Assembly (NCBI RefSeq): GCF_900113685.1
Contig: NZ_FOQG01000008.1
Coordinates: 62,001-126,000, forward strand
DNA length: 64,000 nucleotides
Reading direction: 5' to 3'
Source: Nocardioides psychrotolerans
Lineage (GTDB): Bacteria > Actinomycetota > Actinomycetes > Propionibacteriales > Nocardioidaceae
The notes beneath the pieces are model-generated. The model saw nothing but the letters and a program-made list of their open reading frames with translations, was not told the origin of the DNA and did not search any database. Shown here one piece after another: positions 16,534 through 25,372 of this stretch. The position numbers were made by a program, and so were the translations under genes. Every line of letters begins with the position of its first letter. The first letter of the stretch is position 1.

Positions 16534-17573
16534 TCCTCGCCGACCTGACCGGTCGTCTGCTGGAGCTCGGTGATGATGCCGAGCGGGTTGTCCTCCTCGC
16601 CGTCACCGAAGTAGAGGTCCGCGGCCTCGCCCCACCCGTTGAAGGTGTCGTCGATCGTGAACAGCGTCTGTGGGGTCGGGAACGGGTCGGCCGGGTCGTT
16701 GGCGCCCTCGACGTCCTCGATCTCGACGCCGTCGACGACCGGACGGAAGCCCGACTGGGCGTAGTCGGCCTGGGCCTCGGGCGAGGTCATGAACTCGAGG
16801 AACGCCTGCGCGGTCTCGTCCGCGTCGACCGTGACGGTGGCCGGGTTCTCGATGAGGAGCGTGTCCGGCGGGACGACGTAGTCGATGTCGGCACCGTTCT
16901 GCTTGGCCAGGATCGCCTCGTTCTCGTAGGAGAGGAGGACGTCGCCGGAGCCGTCGGTGAAGGCGGTGGTCGCCTCGCGACCGCTGCCGGGCAGGGCGAT
17001 CGTGTTGTTGAGCAGGGAGGTGGTGAAGGCACGGGCCTCCTCCTCGCTGCCACCGTTGCCGGTGATGTGCGCCCAGGCCGCCAGAATGTTCCAGCGGGCC
17101 GAGCCGGACGAACCGGGGTTGGGCGTGATGATCTCGACGCCGGGCTCGACGATGTCGTCCCACGTCTCGATGCCGTCGGGGTTTCCCTTGCGGACCACGA
17201 ACACCACGACCGAGGACGTGGCGATGCCGTTGGTGGCGTTGTCCTTCCAGTCCTCGGCGACCAGTCCCTCACCCACGAGGCGCGTGACATCAGTCTCGAG
17301 GCTGTAGTGGACGACGTCGGCGTCCGCGCCGGCGACGACCGCGCGGCTCTGGTCACCCGAGGCGCCGTACGACGTCTGGAACGTCACGTCGGCACCGTCG
17401 GCGGTGCCCTCGAAATCGTCGAAGACGGGCTCGTTGGCCGCCTCCATCACGGAGAACGCATTGACAGTGACCGTCTCACCGGAATCGCTGCTGCCACCCG
17501 CAACAGAGCACCCGGTCAAGGCCAGCACCCCGGTGACAGAAGCAGCCACCGCGGCCTTGATCGTCTTCTTCAT
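16530..17573 (-). CDS. sbp: Sulfate-binding lipoprotein
   Basis: A 347-residue extracytoplasmic solute receptor and first gene of the sulfate operon. It starts MKKTIKAAV and has the lipobox LALTGC with Cys22 as the lipidated residue. The Sbp/CysP family is recognisable from TYGASGDQSRAV-like VTFQTSYGASGDQSR, VFVVRKGNPDGI and ITPNPGSSGSARWNILAAW, the sulfate-binding loop region. I chose ATG 17573 because the longer frame begins with a polar leader that would hide the signal peptide. No strong ribosome-binding site is seen. Confidence 0.9.
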   Translation of the reverse strand: MKKTIKAAVAASVTGVLALTGCSVAGGSSDSGETVTVNAFSVMEAANEPVFDDFEGTADGADVTFQTSYGASGDQSRAVVAGADADVVHYSLETDVTRLVGEGLVAEDWKDNATNGIATSSVVVFVVRKGNPDGIETWDDIVEPGVEIITPNPGSSGSARWNILAAWAHITGNGGSEEEARAFTTSLLNNTIALPGSGREATTAFTDGSGDVLLSYENEAILAKQNGADIDYVVPPDTLLIENPATVTVDADETAQAFLEFMTSPEAQADYAQSGFRPVVDGVEIEDVEGANDPADPFPTPQTLFTIDDTFNGWGEAADLYFGDGEEDNPLGIITELQQTTGQVGEE

Positions 17574-17635
17574 GACTTCACTCTTTCGTTGGCTGCCGGA
17601 CGAGGTTGCCGGCATCGTTGTCACTAATGTCGAGC

Positions 17636-17659
17636 AGAATAATCAGGTTAAGTGCTTAA
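17636..17659 (-). promoter_or_regulatory. Candidate promoter and operator of sulfate operon
   Basis: In an AT-rich patch unusual for this window, TATTCT on the minus strand (17636-17641) could be a -10. Immediately upstream lies TTAAG-TG-CTTAA (17648-17659), a small perfect inverted repeat in the place a repressor would bind. I cannot name the regulator, and I see no SAM riboswitch fold here. Confidence 0.35.
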
Positions 17660-17765
17660 AAGCGAATATCCGGGCCGTGTCGCGACTCACTGGTCCAGAC
17701 GGGGAGACGGCCCGCGCTGCCCACGAGGGCGGACTATCGTGAAGGTCGCGACCGGACTACCGGTC

Positions 17766-17787
17766 AAACTGGAACGTGTTCCAGTTT
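17766..17787. promoter_or_regulatory. Perfect palindromic operator of KstR type in korAB promoter
   Basis: The core TGGAACGTGTTCCA (17770-17783) matches the published KstR consensus TNNAACNNGTTNNA at every fixed position, and symmetry extends to 10-base arms. It lies where the -35 of the korAB promoter should be, 15 bases before a TACGAT -10-like hexamer (17803-17808). KstR is the TetR repressor of sterol and related acyl-CoA catabolism in mycobacteria and rhodococci; related TetR proteins may read the same site. Occupancy is inferred. Confidence 0.65.
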
Positions 17788-17847
17788 TGGCGATCCTCCG
17801 GATACGATCCGGGGCAGCAACGAACGACGTGACGAAGGTGGGCGAGG

Positions 17848-19800
17848 GTGTCCAAGCAGGTCAAGCAGCTCGATCGGGTGATCATCCGGTTCGCGGGCGA
17901 CTCCGGTGACGGGATGCAGCTCACGGGTGACCGGTTCACCCAGGAGTCAGCGGTGTTCGGCAACGACCTGGTGACGCTGCCCAACTTCCCCGCCGAGATC
18001 CGCGCCCCTCAGGGCACGCTGCCGGGCGTCTCGTCGTTCCAGGTCCACTTCGCCGACCACGACATCCTCACCGCGGGCGATGCCCCCGACGTGCTGGTCG
18101 CGATGAACCCGGCTGCGTTGAGGGCCAACTTGGGCGACCTGCCCAAGGGTGCGCAGATCATCGTGGACACCCACGACTTCACCGCCCGCAACCTCACCAA
18201 GGCCGGCTACGACACCAACCCGCTCGACTTCCTCGGCGACGCGAACGACGCGTTGGGTGAGTTCTCGGTGTTCCCGCTCGACCTCACCGGCATGACCGTC
18301 GAGGCCGTCAAGGAGTTCGGCCTGTCCCGCAAGGACGCCGCCCGCGCGAAGAACATGTTCGCCCTCGGGTTGCTGTCCTGGATGTACGGGCGCCCCACCG
18401 AGTCCACCACCGCGTTCTTGTCCAAGCGGTTCGCGAAGGTCCCGGCCATCCGCGACGCCAACATCACGGCGTTCAAGTCCGGCTGGAACTTCGGGGAGAC
18501 CACCGAGACGTTCGTGGTCCAGTACGAGATCAAGCCCGCCCCCATGGCGCCGGGCACCTACCGCAACATCACCGGCAACCTCGCCCTGTCCTACGGCCTC
18601 GTCGCCGCCGGCGTGCAGTCCGGGCTGCCGTTGTTCCTCGGGTCCTACCCGATCACCCCGGCCTCCGACATCCTCCACGAGCTCAGCAAGCACAAGTCCT
18701 TCGGCGTCACGACGTTCCAGGCCGAGGACGAGATCTCGGGGATCGGCGCCGCCATCGGCGCGTCCTTCTCCGGCCAGCTCGGCATCACCACGACCTCGGG
18801 GCCGGGCATCGCGCTCAAGGGTGAGTTCATCGGCCTGGCCGTGATGACCGAGCTGCCGCTGCTCGTCATCAACGTCCAGCGCGGTGGTCCCTCGACGGGG
18901 CTGCCCACCAAGACCGAGCAGTCCGACCTGCTCCAGGCCATGTACGGCCGCAACGGCGAGGCCCCGGTCCCGATCATCGCGCCGCAGTCGCCGGGAGACT
19001 GCTTCGACGCCGCTGTCGAGGCAGCGCGGATCGCGATCACCTACCGCACCCCCGTCATGCTCCTCTCCGACGGCTACCTCGCCAACGGATCCGAGCCCTG
19101 GCGGATCCCCGACATCGAGGACCTCCCCACCATCGACCCGAAGTTCGCCACCGAGCGCAACAAGACGGTGACCAAGAAGGGCAAGGACGGCGCCGAGGAC
19201 ACCACGACCGAGGAGTTCTGGCCCTACCTGCGCGACGAGGAGACCCTCGCGCGCCCCTGGGCGATCCCCGGCACCCCCGGTCTCGAGCACCGCATCGGCG
19301 GCCTCGAGAAGGGCGACGGTCACGGCAACATCTCCTACGAGCCGGCCAACCACGACCTCATGGTCCGCACCCGCCAGGCCAAGGTCGACCGGATCGCTGA
19401 GTCCCTGCCCCCGCTGCAGGTCGACGACCCCACCGGTGAGGCCAAGGTCCTCGTCATCGGCTGGGGCTCGACCTACGGCCCGATCGGTGCCGGCTGCCGC
19501 CGCGTGCGCAAGGCCGGCTACCACGTGGCCCAGGTCCACCTGCGCCACCTCAACCCGTTCCCGAAGGACCTCGGCGAGATCCTCGCCCGCTACGACAAGG
19601 TCCTCGTCCCCGAGATGAACCTCGGCCAGCTCTCCCTGCTGCTGCGCGGCAAGTACCTCGTCGACGCCGTCGGCTACAACATGGTCCGCGGGCTGCCCCT
19701 CAAGGCCGCCGACCTCGCCGACGCCATCGGCGCGCTCGTCGCCGACGCCGAGGGCATCACCGTCGACCTGACCCCGATCGCCGAGGAGGCGAGCTCGTGA
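17848..19800 (+). CDS. korA: 2-oxoacid:ferredoxin oxidoreductase subunit alpha (KorA)
   Basis: A 650-residue fused gamma-alpha subunit of the 2-oxoglutarate:ferredoxin oxidoreductase type. Residues 1-190 form the gamma domain (IRFAGDSGDGMQLTGDRF); the alpha domain follows with GLPLFLGSYPITPASDILH and QAEDEISGIGAAIGAS, then a transketolase C-terminal domain near 520-640. The enzyme converts 2-oxoglutarate and CoA to succinyl-CoA with reduction of ferredoxin. No 4Fe-4S ferredoxin domain is present in either subunit. GTG 17848 follows a GGGCGAGG sequence. In M. tuberculosis, KorAB supports growth on beta-oxidised substrates. Confidence 0.92.
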   Translation: MSKQVKQLDRVIIRFAGDSGDGMQLTGDRFTQESAVFGNDLVTLPNFPAEIRAPQGTLPGVSSFQVHFADHDILTAGDAPDVLVAMNPAALRANLGDLPKGAQIIVDTHDFTARNLTKAGYDTNPLDFLGDANDALGEFSVFPLDLTGMTVEAVKEFGLSRKDAARAKNMFALGLLSWMYGRPTESTTAFLSKRFAKVPAIRDANITAFKSGWNFGETTETFVVQYEIKPAPMAPGTYRNITGNLALSYGLVAAGVQSGLPLFLGSYPITPASDILHELSKHKSFGVTTFQAEDEISGIGAAIGASFSGQLGITTTSGPGIALKGEFIGLAVMTELPLLVINVQRGGPSTGLPTKTEQSDLLQAMYGRNGEAPVPIIAPQSPGDCFDAAVEAARIAITYRTPVMLLSDGYLANGSEPWRIPDIEDLPTIDPKFATERNKTVTKKGKDGAEDTTTEEFWPYLRDEETLARPWAIPGTPGLEHRIGGLEKGDGHGNISYEPANHDLMVRTRQAKVDRIAESLPPLQVDDPTGEAKVLVIGWGSTYGPIGAGCRRVRKAGYHVAQVHLRHLNPFPKDLGEILARYDKVLVPEMNLGQLSLLLRGKYLVDAVGYNMVRGLPLKAADLADAIGALVADAEGITVDLTPIAEEASS

Positions 19801-20900
19801 GCACGACCGAGAAGCTGCCGTTCCCGGGGCTGCGCTCCGGCGTTGACCTGGTCCCCACCAACGACACCCCCCAGACCGGCAAGGAGTACACCTCCGACCA
19901 GGAGGTCCGCTGGTGCCCCGGCTGCGGCGACTACGCCGTCCTCAAGGCCGTGCAGGGCTTCCTGCCCCAGCTCGGCCTGCGCCGCGAGAACATCGTCTTC
20001 GTCTCCGGCATCGGCTGCTCCTCACGCTTCCCCTACTACCTCGACACCTACGGCATGCACTCCATCCACGGACGTGCGCCCTCGATCGCGACCGGCATCG
20101 CCACCGCTCGCGAAGACCTCTCCGTGTGGGTCGTCACCGGCGACGGGGACGCGCTCTCCATCGGCGGCAACCACCTCATCCACGCGCTGCGCCGCAACGT
20201 CAACATGACGATCCTGCTGTTCAACAACCGGATCTACGGCCTCACCAAGGGCCAGTACTCCCCCACCTCCGAAGCAGGCAAGATCACCAAGTCGACCCCC
20301 ATGGGATCGGTCGACCACCCCTTCAACCCCGTCTCGCTCGCCCTCGGCGCCGAAGGGTCCTTCGTGGCCCGCACCATCGACTCCGACCGCAAGCACCTCA
20401 CCGCCGTGCTGTCGGCCGCCGCCGCCCACCGCGGCACCTCGTTCGTCGAGATCTACCAGAACTGCCCGATCTTCAACGACGGCGCGTTCGACGCGATCAA
20501 GGACAACGACACCAAGGCCGACGCGATCATCCCGCTCGAGCACGGGAAGGCCATCACCTTCGGCACCCGCGACGACGAGGGCCACGGCGCCAAGGGCCTG
20601 ATCCGCGACCACGAGACCGGTGGCGTCAAGGTGGTCCTGACCGCCGACGTCGCCCCCGACGCCCTGCTGGTCCACGACGCCCACAACCCCGACCCCTCCA
20701 CCGCGTTCGCGATCAGCCGACTCACCGACTCCGGCTACCTCAACCAGTCACCCATCGGGATCTTCCGCCAGGTCGAGCGCCCGACCTACGACGACCAGAC
20801 CCGTGCCCAGATCAGCTCCGCCAAGGACGCCGCCCCCGGCGACCCCACCGAGCGCCTCACCGCCCTCGTCAACGGCGGCGACACCTGGACCATCGTCTGA
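19797..20900 (+). CDS. korB: 2-oxoacid:ferredoxin oxidoreductase subunit beta (KorB)
   Basis: The 367-residue thiamine-diphosphate-binding subunit. WCPGCGDYAVL carries Cys40 and Cys43, and GIGCSSRFPYYLDTYG the third Cys typical of cluster binding in beta subunits. VTGDGDALSIGGNHLIHALRRN is the ThDP-Mg motif. NRIYGLTKGQYSPTS and VEIYQNCPIFND are diagnostic for KorB over pyruvate enzymes. GTG overlaps the korA stop as GTGA. The operon closes with a long hairpin at 20928. Confidence 0.92.
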   Translation: MSTTEKLPFPGLRSGVDLVPTNDTPQTGKEYTSDQEVRWCPGCGDYAVLKAVQGFLPQLGLRRENIVFVSGIGCSSRFPYYLDTYGMHSIHGRAPSIATGIATAREDLSVWVVTGDGDALSIGGNHLIHALRRNVNMTILLFNNRIYGLTKGQYSPTSEAGKITKSTPMGSVDHPFNPVSLALGAEGSFVARTIDSDRKHLTAVLSAAAAHRGTSFVEIYQNCPIFNDGAFDAIKDNDTKADAIIPLEHGKAITFGTRDDEGHGAKGLIRDHETGGVKVVLTADVAPDALLVHDAHNPDPSTAFAISRLTDSGYLNQSPIGIFRQVERPTYDDQTRAQISSAKDAAPGDPTERLTALVNGGDTWTIV

Positions 20901-20927
20901 GGCTCGCACCCACCTGCACGACGACGT

Positions 20928-20959
20928 ACGAGGGCCCTGCCGGACGGCAGGGCCCTCGT
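20928..20959 (+). terminator. korAB terminator
   Basis: A perfect 14-base stem, ACGAGGGCCCTGCC with its complement, around GGAC. It lies 28 bases after korB and 23 bases before the end of the convergent secreted-protein gene, so it may act in both directions. Confidence 0.8.
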
Positions 20960-20982
20960 GCGGTGTCAGGGGGTGGTGTCGG

Positions 20983-21372
20983 TCAGGCAGGGACGATGCA
21001 ACCCACGGGACGGTAGGCCGGCTTGTACTGCGAGGTGCCGGGGACGAGGACGCGGAAGCAGCTGCCACGCGGACCATCGAAGTTGAAGAGGAACTTGCCG
21101 GTGCCCGTGGTCTTCTTCTGCGAGACCGGCTTGTAGGAGCACTTGTCGCACTTCTTCTTCTGGAGCTTGACGAACTTGTTCTTGTAGGTCGTGACCTGAC
21201 CCTTGGCGAAGAACTTGCCGGTGTTGCCGTACTCGCCGGCCTTCAGGTTGATGATCTTGTGCGGCTGGCGGGCCTTCTCGGACACGTCGGCGGAGGCGGT
21301 GCCCGCGAGGGACAGGGCGCCGAGCGCGAAGATGGCAAGGAACGAGGCGATGAGGCGGGACGATGACCGCAT
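20983..21372 (-). CDS. Small secreted Lys-rich protein with CxxC
   Basis: A 129-residue exported protein of unknown function. Signal peptide of about 28 residues (FLAIFALGALSLAGTASA). The mature part is Lys-rich and beta-like, with KCDKCSYKPV in the middle and two later Cys (SCFRVLV and PVGCIVPA). AGGAGAA precedes ATG. It is a tandem paralogue of the gene at 21439: both share a LxxYQ/LQ-basic-C-x-x-C-x-W/Y-K-P core followed by a G-R/K-F strand. This suggests a beta-sandwich domain, perhaps disulfide-stabilised. Confidence 0.75.
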   Translation of the reverse strand: MRSSSRLIASFLAIFALGALSLAGTASADVSEKARQPHKIINLKAGEYGNTGKFFAKGQVTTYKNKFVKLQKKKCDKCSYKPVSQKKTTGTGKFLFNFDGPRGSCFRVLVPGTSQYKPAYRPVGCIVPA

Positions 21373-21438
21373 GGGGGATTCTCCTAGGGATGGGGACCGA
21401 CGCTCATTACCTATCCCCCCGGACCCACTGCTAAACCG

Positions 21439-21825
21439 CTAGGGACGACATGTCTCGCGGGCACACGCGAGCCACACGCGTCCCTCGGTCCGGTCGTGCG
21501 TCGCCGTGCCGGCGACGTAGCCCCGGTAGCGCCACGTGGGCTTGACCGTGCGGGGGAACGCGATGCGGATCCGGAAGCGGCCGTCGGCGTCGGTGCGCAC
21601 GGTCTCGTAGGGCTTCCAGGCACAGGTCGCGCAGAGCCGGCGCTGGTAGCGGACCAGCCGCTCCGAGGCGTCGGGGGTCACGCGCCCGACGAGGTAGTTG
21701 CTCCCGTCGACCCGACGGGCCTGCTCGGTGAAGGTCTGCGGCTCTGCTGCTCCCGTGGGGCCCGATAGTCCCATCGAGAGGAGCATCGCCAGGCCGAGCA
21801 CCGTCATCGCCTGCCAAGTCGCCAT
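21439..21825 (-). CDS. Small secreted Arg-rich protein with CxxC
   Basis: A 128-residue exported protein, paralogue of the neighbour at 20983. Signal peptide MTVLGLAMLLSMGLSGPTGA; the start could be ATG 21825 (MATWQAM) or six codons later. The core RLVRYQRRLCATCAWKPYE aligns with the neighbour's KFVKLQKKKCDKCSYKPVS, and a further Cys pair ends the protein (LACARETC). Where the neighbour uses Lys this one uses Arg. No enzyme motif is visible. It is divergent from rarD with only 23 bases between starts. Confidence 0.7.
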   Translation of the reverse strand: MATWQAMTVLGLAMLLSMGLSGPTGAAEPQTFTEQARRVDGSNYLVGRVTPDASERLVRYQRRLCATCAWKPYETVRTDADGRFRIRIAFPRTVKPTWRYRGYVAGTATHDRTEGRVWLACARETCRP

Positions 21826-21836
21826 GGACCGCAGCC

Positions 21837-21842
21837 TATGCT
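21837..21842 (+). promoter_or_regulatory. -10 hexamer TATGCT of rarD, leaderless
   Basis: TATGCT is followed by 6 bases and the GTG at 21849. It decides that start over ATGs inside the frame. Confidence 0.55.
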
Positions 21843-21848
21843 CGCCGG

Positions 21849-22760
21849 GTGCCGGAGTCGCGGAAGGGATTGCTGCTCGGCGCCTCGGCCTACCTGCTCT
21901 GGGGACTCTTCCCGCTCTACTGGCCGCTCCTGGAGCCCGCCGGAGCCGCCGAGATCCTGGCCCATCGCGTCCTCTGGTCGTCAATCACCATGGGCTTGCT
22001 GGTGCTCGTGCTGCGGCGTACGACGCACCTGCGGGCCTTCCTGACGAATCGGCGCCTGCTCGGGCTCCTCGCCCTCTCGGCCGTGACCGTGACGTCCAAC
22101 TGGGCGCTCTACATCTGGGGCGTCAACAACGGCCGGGTCGTCGAGACCTCCCTGGGCTACTTCATCAACCCGTTGGTCACAGTCCTCATGGGCGTCGTCC
22201 TCCTCGGCGAGCGGCTGCGACGACCCCAGTGGGCGGCCATGGGCGTCGGGCTGATCGCCGTCGTGGTGCTGACCCTCGACTACGGCCGGTTGCCCTGGCT
22301 CGCCCTGGCCCTGGCCTTCTCGTTCGGCACCTACGGCCTGGCCAAGAAGACAGCCGACGTCGGCGCTGTCGAGGGTCTCGCCTTCGAGACCATGCTGGTC
22401 ACACCGTTCGCCCTCGCGTACGTCGGATGGCTGGTCGCCACGGGCGCCTCCAGCTTCGGCACCGAGGGAGCGGGCCACGCGGCCCTCCTGGTCACGACCG
22501 GCCTGGTCACCGCGGTGCCGCTCATCTGCTTCGGCGCGGCGGCCACCCGCATCCCGATGGTGACGATCGGGCTGCTGCAGTACCTCGCGCCGGTGCTGCA
22601 GTTCGGCTTCGGCGTCTTCTACTTCGGCGAGGACATGCCGACGGGTCGGTGGATCGGCTTCGCGCTGGTGTGGGTCGCCTTGGCGATGTTCACCTGGGAC
22701 GCCCTGCGCCACCGTCGTCGCCAGCTTGTCCTCAGCGTGGCCGGCGCGACCGCCGCCTGA
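21849..22760 (+). CDS. rarD: EamA family transporter RarD
   Basis: A 303-residue drug/metabolite transporter with ten predicted helices in two EamA repeats. RKGLLLGASAYLLWGLFPLYWPLL and ILAHRVLWSSI at the N-terminus, and IPMVTIGLLQYLAPVLQF later, are characteristic of RarD (annotated as chloramphenicol-sensitive protein in E. coli); the real substrate is unknown. It converges on the polyprenyl synthase gene with a 12-base gap. Confidence 0.88.
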   Translation: MPESRKGLLLGASAYLLWGLFPLYWPLLEPAGAAEILAHRVLWSSITMGLLVLVLRRTTHLRAFLTNRRLLGLLALSAVTVTSNWALYIWGVNNGRVVETSLGYFINPLVTVLMGVVLLGERLRRPQWAAMGVGLIAVVVLTLDYGRLPWLALALAFSFGTYGLAKKTADVGAVEGLAFETMLVTPFALAYVGWLVATGASSFGTEGAGHAALLVTTGLVTAVPLICFGAAATRIPMVTIGLLQYLAPVLQFGFGVFYFGEDMPTGRWIGFALVWVALAMFTWDALRHRRRQLVLSVAGATAA

Positions 22761-22772
22761 GGTGGCGGACCC

Positions 22773-23786
22773 TCAGGCGGAGCGCACGGCCACGATGTCG
22801 GCGAAGGCCTCGAGGGCACTGCGGACCGAGCCCTCGGGCAGGACCGCCAGGTGGCTCTTGGCCTCCTCCGCCTGGGCCACGACGTAGGCGCGAGCCTCCT
22901 CCATCGCAGGATGCCTGCGCAGGAGGTCCAGCGCCTCCGCGTGGAGGACGTCGTCGGTGAGGTCGGCGTCCAACAGCTCGATCAGGCGCGCGTCGGCCGG
23001 GTCGGTCGACGCACGGGCCATCAGGCTGGGCAGGGTGGGCACGCCCTCGCGCAGGTCGGTGCCCGGGGTCTTGCCGGACTCGTCGGACTCGGAGGCGACG
23101 TCGAGGATGTCGTCGGAGAGCTGGAAGGCCGACCCGACGATCTCGCCGTAGGCGGTCAACGCGTCCTCGACCTCGCGGCTGGCACCACCGAAGCGGGCTC
23201 CGTAGCGCGCCGACGTGGCGATCAGGGAGCCCGTCTTGCCGGCCACCACGTCCAGGTAGTGCTGAAGCGGGTCGTCGCCGGGTGCCGGAGGGACCGTCTC
23301 GAGGATCTGTCCCTCGACCAGGCGCGTGAAGGTCTCGGCCTGGATGCGGACCGCGTCGGCCCCGAGGCGCGCCGTCAGCTCGGAGGACTTGGCGAAGAGG
23401 AAGTCCCCGGTGAGGATCGCGACCAGGTTGTCGAAGCGGGAGTTGGCCGAGTCGGCACCACGGCGCAGGTCGGCCTCGTCCATGACGTCGTCGTGGTAGA
23501 GCGAGCCGACGTGGGTGATCTCCACAACGCAGGCCGCCGTGACCACCTCGTCGCTCTCCGGGTGGTCACCTGCCTCCGCCGCGAGCAGGACCAGGAGCGG
23601 CCGGAACCGCTTGCCGCCCGCGGACAGCAGGTGGCGCGCGGCCTCGGTGACGTAGGGCGCACGGCTCTGGGAGTGCTCGAACAGGGCGCTCTCGACGACG
23701 GTCATGCGCTCACGCAGCCGGGCCGCCAACCCCTCGTCGGTGATGGGCAGCGCCAGCTCTGCGGGACTGGGCAGGATCGACCTCAC
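22773..23786 (-). CDS. Polyprenyl diphosphate synthase (long-chain, menaquinone tail)
   Basis: A 337-residue trans-prenyltransferase that condenses isopentenyl diphosphate units. GGKRFRP is at 57-63; the first Asp-rich motif is DDVMD (99-103) and the second DDILD (225-229). The residues just before the first motif are small (VGS), typical of enzymes that let the chain grow long, so a hepta- to nonaprenyl product for menaquinone is likely. GTG 23786 overlaps the nuoN stop as GTGA, so the gene is the last cistron of the complex I operon. The longer frame upstream is a shadow within nuoN. Confidence 0.88.
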   Translation of the reverse strand: MRSILPSPAELALPITDEGLAARLRERMTVVESALFEHSQSRAPYVTEAARHLLSAGGKRFRPLLVLLAAEAGDHPESDEVVTAACVVEITHVGSLYHDDVMDEADLRRGADSANSRFDNLVAILTGDFLFAKSSELTARLGADAVRIQAETFTRLVEGQILETVPPAPGDDPLQHYLDVVAGKTGSLIATSARYGARFGGASREVEDALTAYGEIVGSAFQLSDDILDVASESDESGKTPGTDLREGVPTLPSLMARASTDPADARLIELLDADLTDDVLHAEALDLLRRHPAMEEARAYVVAQAEEAKSHLAVLPEGSVRSALEAFADIVAVRSA

Positions 23787-25372
23787 CTGATGAATTGTCC
23801 TGCCTGGGTCACGAGGTCGAGCACCGGGCCGGGCAGGACGCCCAGGAACAAGGTCGCGAGCACGCACACCCCCACCGTGACCGAGGTCAGCAGCGACGGC
23901 GTGGTGACCGAGGCCACCTCGCCGTCCGGCTCGGAGAAGAACATCAGTCGGATGTGGCGGATGTAGAAGTAGACCGCGATGATGCTCGACGCGATGGCGA
24001 CCAGCACGACCGGCCAGGCGCCGGCCGACATCGCCACGGTGAAGACCGCCCACTTGCCCACGAACCCGGCGGTCAGCGGGATGCCGGCCATCGAGAGCAG
24101 GAAGAACGCGAAGGCGGCGGCGACCAGCGGCGAGCGACGGCCCAGCCCCGCCCAGCGCGGGAACGAGGTGGACTCGCCCCCGGAGTCACGGACCATCGTG
24201 ACGATCGCGAAGGCACCGACGCTCGCGAAGCCGTAGGTGGTGAGGTAGAACAGCACGGCCTCGAGCGAGGTCACCTGTCCGACGGCGAGGTCGCTGCTCG
24301 CCTGCAGCCCGAGGACCCCCGTGAGCACGAAGCCCGTGTGCGCGATCGAGGAGTAGGCCAGCATCCGCTTGACGTCGGTCTGGACGACCGCGAGAACGGC
24401 GCCGATCAGCATCGTCAGGATCGCGACGACCCAGAGCATCGGCTGCCACGACCAGCGGTCGGAACCGAAGGCGACGTAGAAGAGGCGCAGCAGGGCGCCG
24501 AAGGCAGCGACCTTGGTGGCGGCCGACATCCAGGCGGTGACCGCGGTGGGCGCGCCCTGGTAGACGTCCGGCACCCACGACTGGAACGGCACCGCACCGA
24601 CCTTGAAGAACAGGCCGACGGCCAGCATGCCCATGCCGATGAGCAGCAGCGCCTCGTTGTCGGCGTCGTTGCGGACCGCCTCGTTGATCGCGCCGAACTG
24701 CATCGAGCCGGCGAAGCCGTAGACCAGGGCGACCCCGTAGAGGAAGAAGCCGGACGAGAACGCGCCGAGCAGGAAGTACTTCAGCGCCGCCTCCTGGCTG
24801 AGCAGCCGACGACGACGCGCCAGCCCGCAGAGCAGGTAGAGCGGGAGCGAGAGCACCTCGAGCGCGACGAACATCGTCAGCAGGTCGTTGGAAGCCGGGA
24901 ACAGCATCATGCCGCCCACCGCGAACATCATCAGGGGGTAGACCTCGGTGTGGTCCAGGCCCTGGGTGGAGGCCTGACGCTCTGCCTCGGTGCCGGGCAG
25001 CGCAGCCGCCTGGCCGGCGAACGCCGAGACCCCTCCCTCGAGCCGACGCTCGGCGAAGAGCGCGACGCCGGCGATCGAGAACACGAGGACCAGGCCCCAC
25101 AGGTAGACGGTCGGACCGTCGATGACCAGGGTTCCCTCGACCCCGAGGAGGCCGCGCGCGGCTCCGTCGCCGAGGGAGGTCAGGCCGGTGCCGACCACGA
25201 CGGTGCCGACGAGCGCCGCCGCGAGACCCCCGAGGGCGAGGACGACCTGGACGACGCGGCGACGCTCACGAGGCAGGAAGGCCTCGACGAGGACCCCCGC
25301 CGCCGCGACGCCGAAGACGAGGAGCAGCGGCCAGAGCTCGGCGTACTCGATGGTGGGCTTGACGAAGTCCAT
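23783..25372 (-). CDS. nuoN: NADH-quinone oxidoreductase subunit N
   Basis: A 529-residue antiporter-like membrane subunit of complex I, about 14 helices. FKVGAVPFQSWVPDVYQGAPTAVTAWMSAATKVAAF contains the conserved membrane Lys and proton-path residues, and YSSIAHTGFVLTGV is the second family block. Compared with E. coli it has a longer loop near residues 100-140. The start overlaps the nuoM stop by one base (TGATG). Confidence 0.95.
   Translation of the reverse strand: MDFVKPTIEYAELWPLLLVFGVAAAGVLVEAFLPRERRRVVQVVLALGGLAAALVGTVVVGTGLTSLGDGAARGLLGVEGTLVIDGPTVYLWGLVLVFSIAGVALFAERRLEGGVSAFAGQAAALPGTEAERQASTQGLDHTEVYPLMMFAVGGMMLFPASNDLLTMFVALEVLSLPLYLLCGLARRRRLLSQEAALKYFLLGAFSSGFFLYGVALVYGFAGSMQFGAINEAVRNDADNEALLLIGMGMLAVGLFFKVGAVPFQSWVPDVYQGAPTAVTAWMSAATKVAAFGALLRLFYVAFGSDRWSWQPMLWVVAILTMLIGAVLAVVQTDVKRMLAYSSIAHTGFVLTGVLGLQASSDLAVGQVTSLEAVLFYLTTYGFASVGAFAIVTMVRDSGGESTSFPRWAGLGRRSPLVAAAFAFFLLSMAGIPLTAGFVGKWAVFTVAMSAGAWPVVLVAIASSIIAVYFYIRHIRLMFFSEPDGEVASVTTPSLLTSVTVGVCVLATLFLGVLPGPVLDLVTQAGQFIR

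Noticed and set aside
17574-17765. A SAM riboswitch ahead of the sulfate transporter operon
   Set aside because: The leader is short and AT-rich with no recognisable SAM-I or SAM-II core; only a small inverted repeat is visible.
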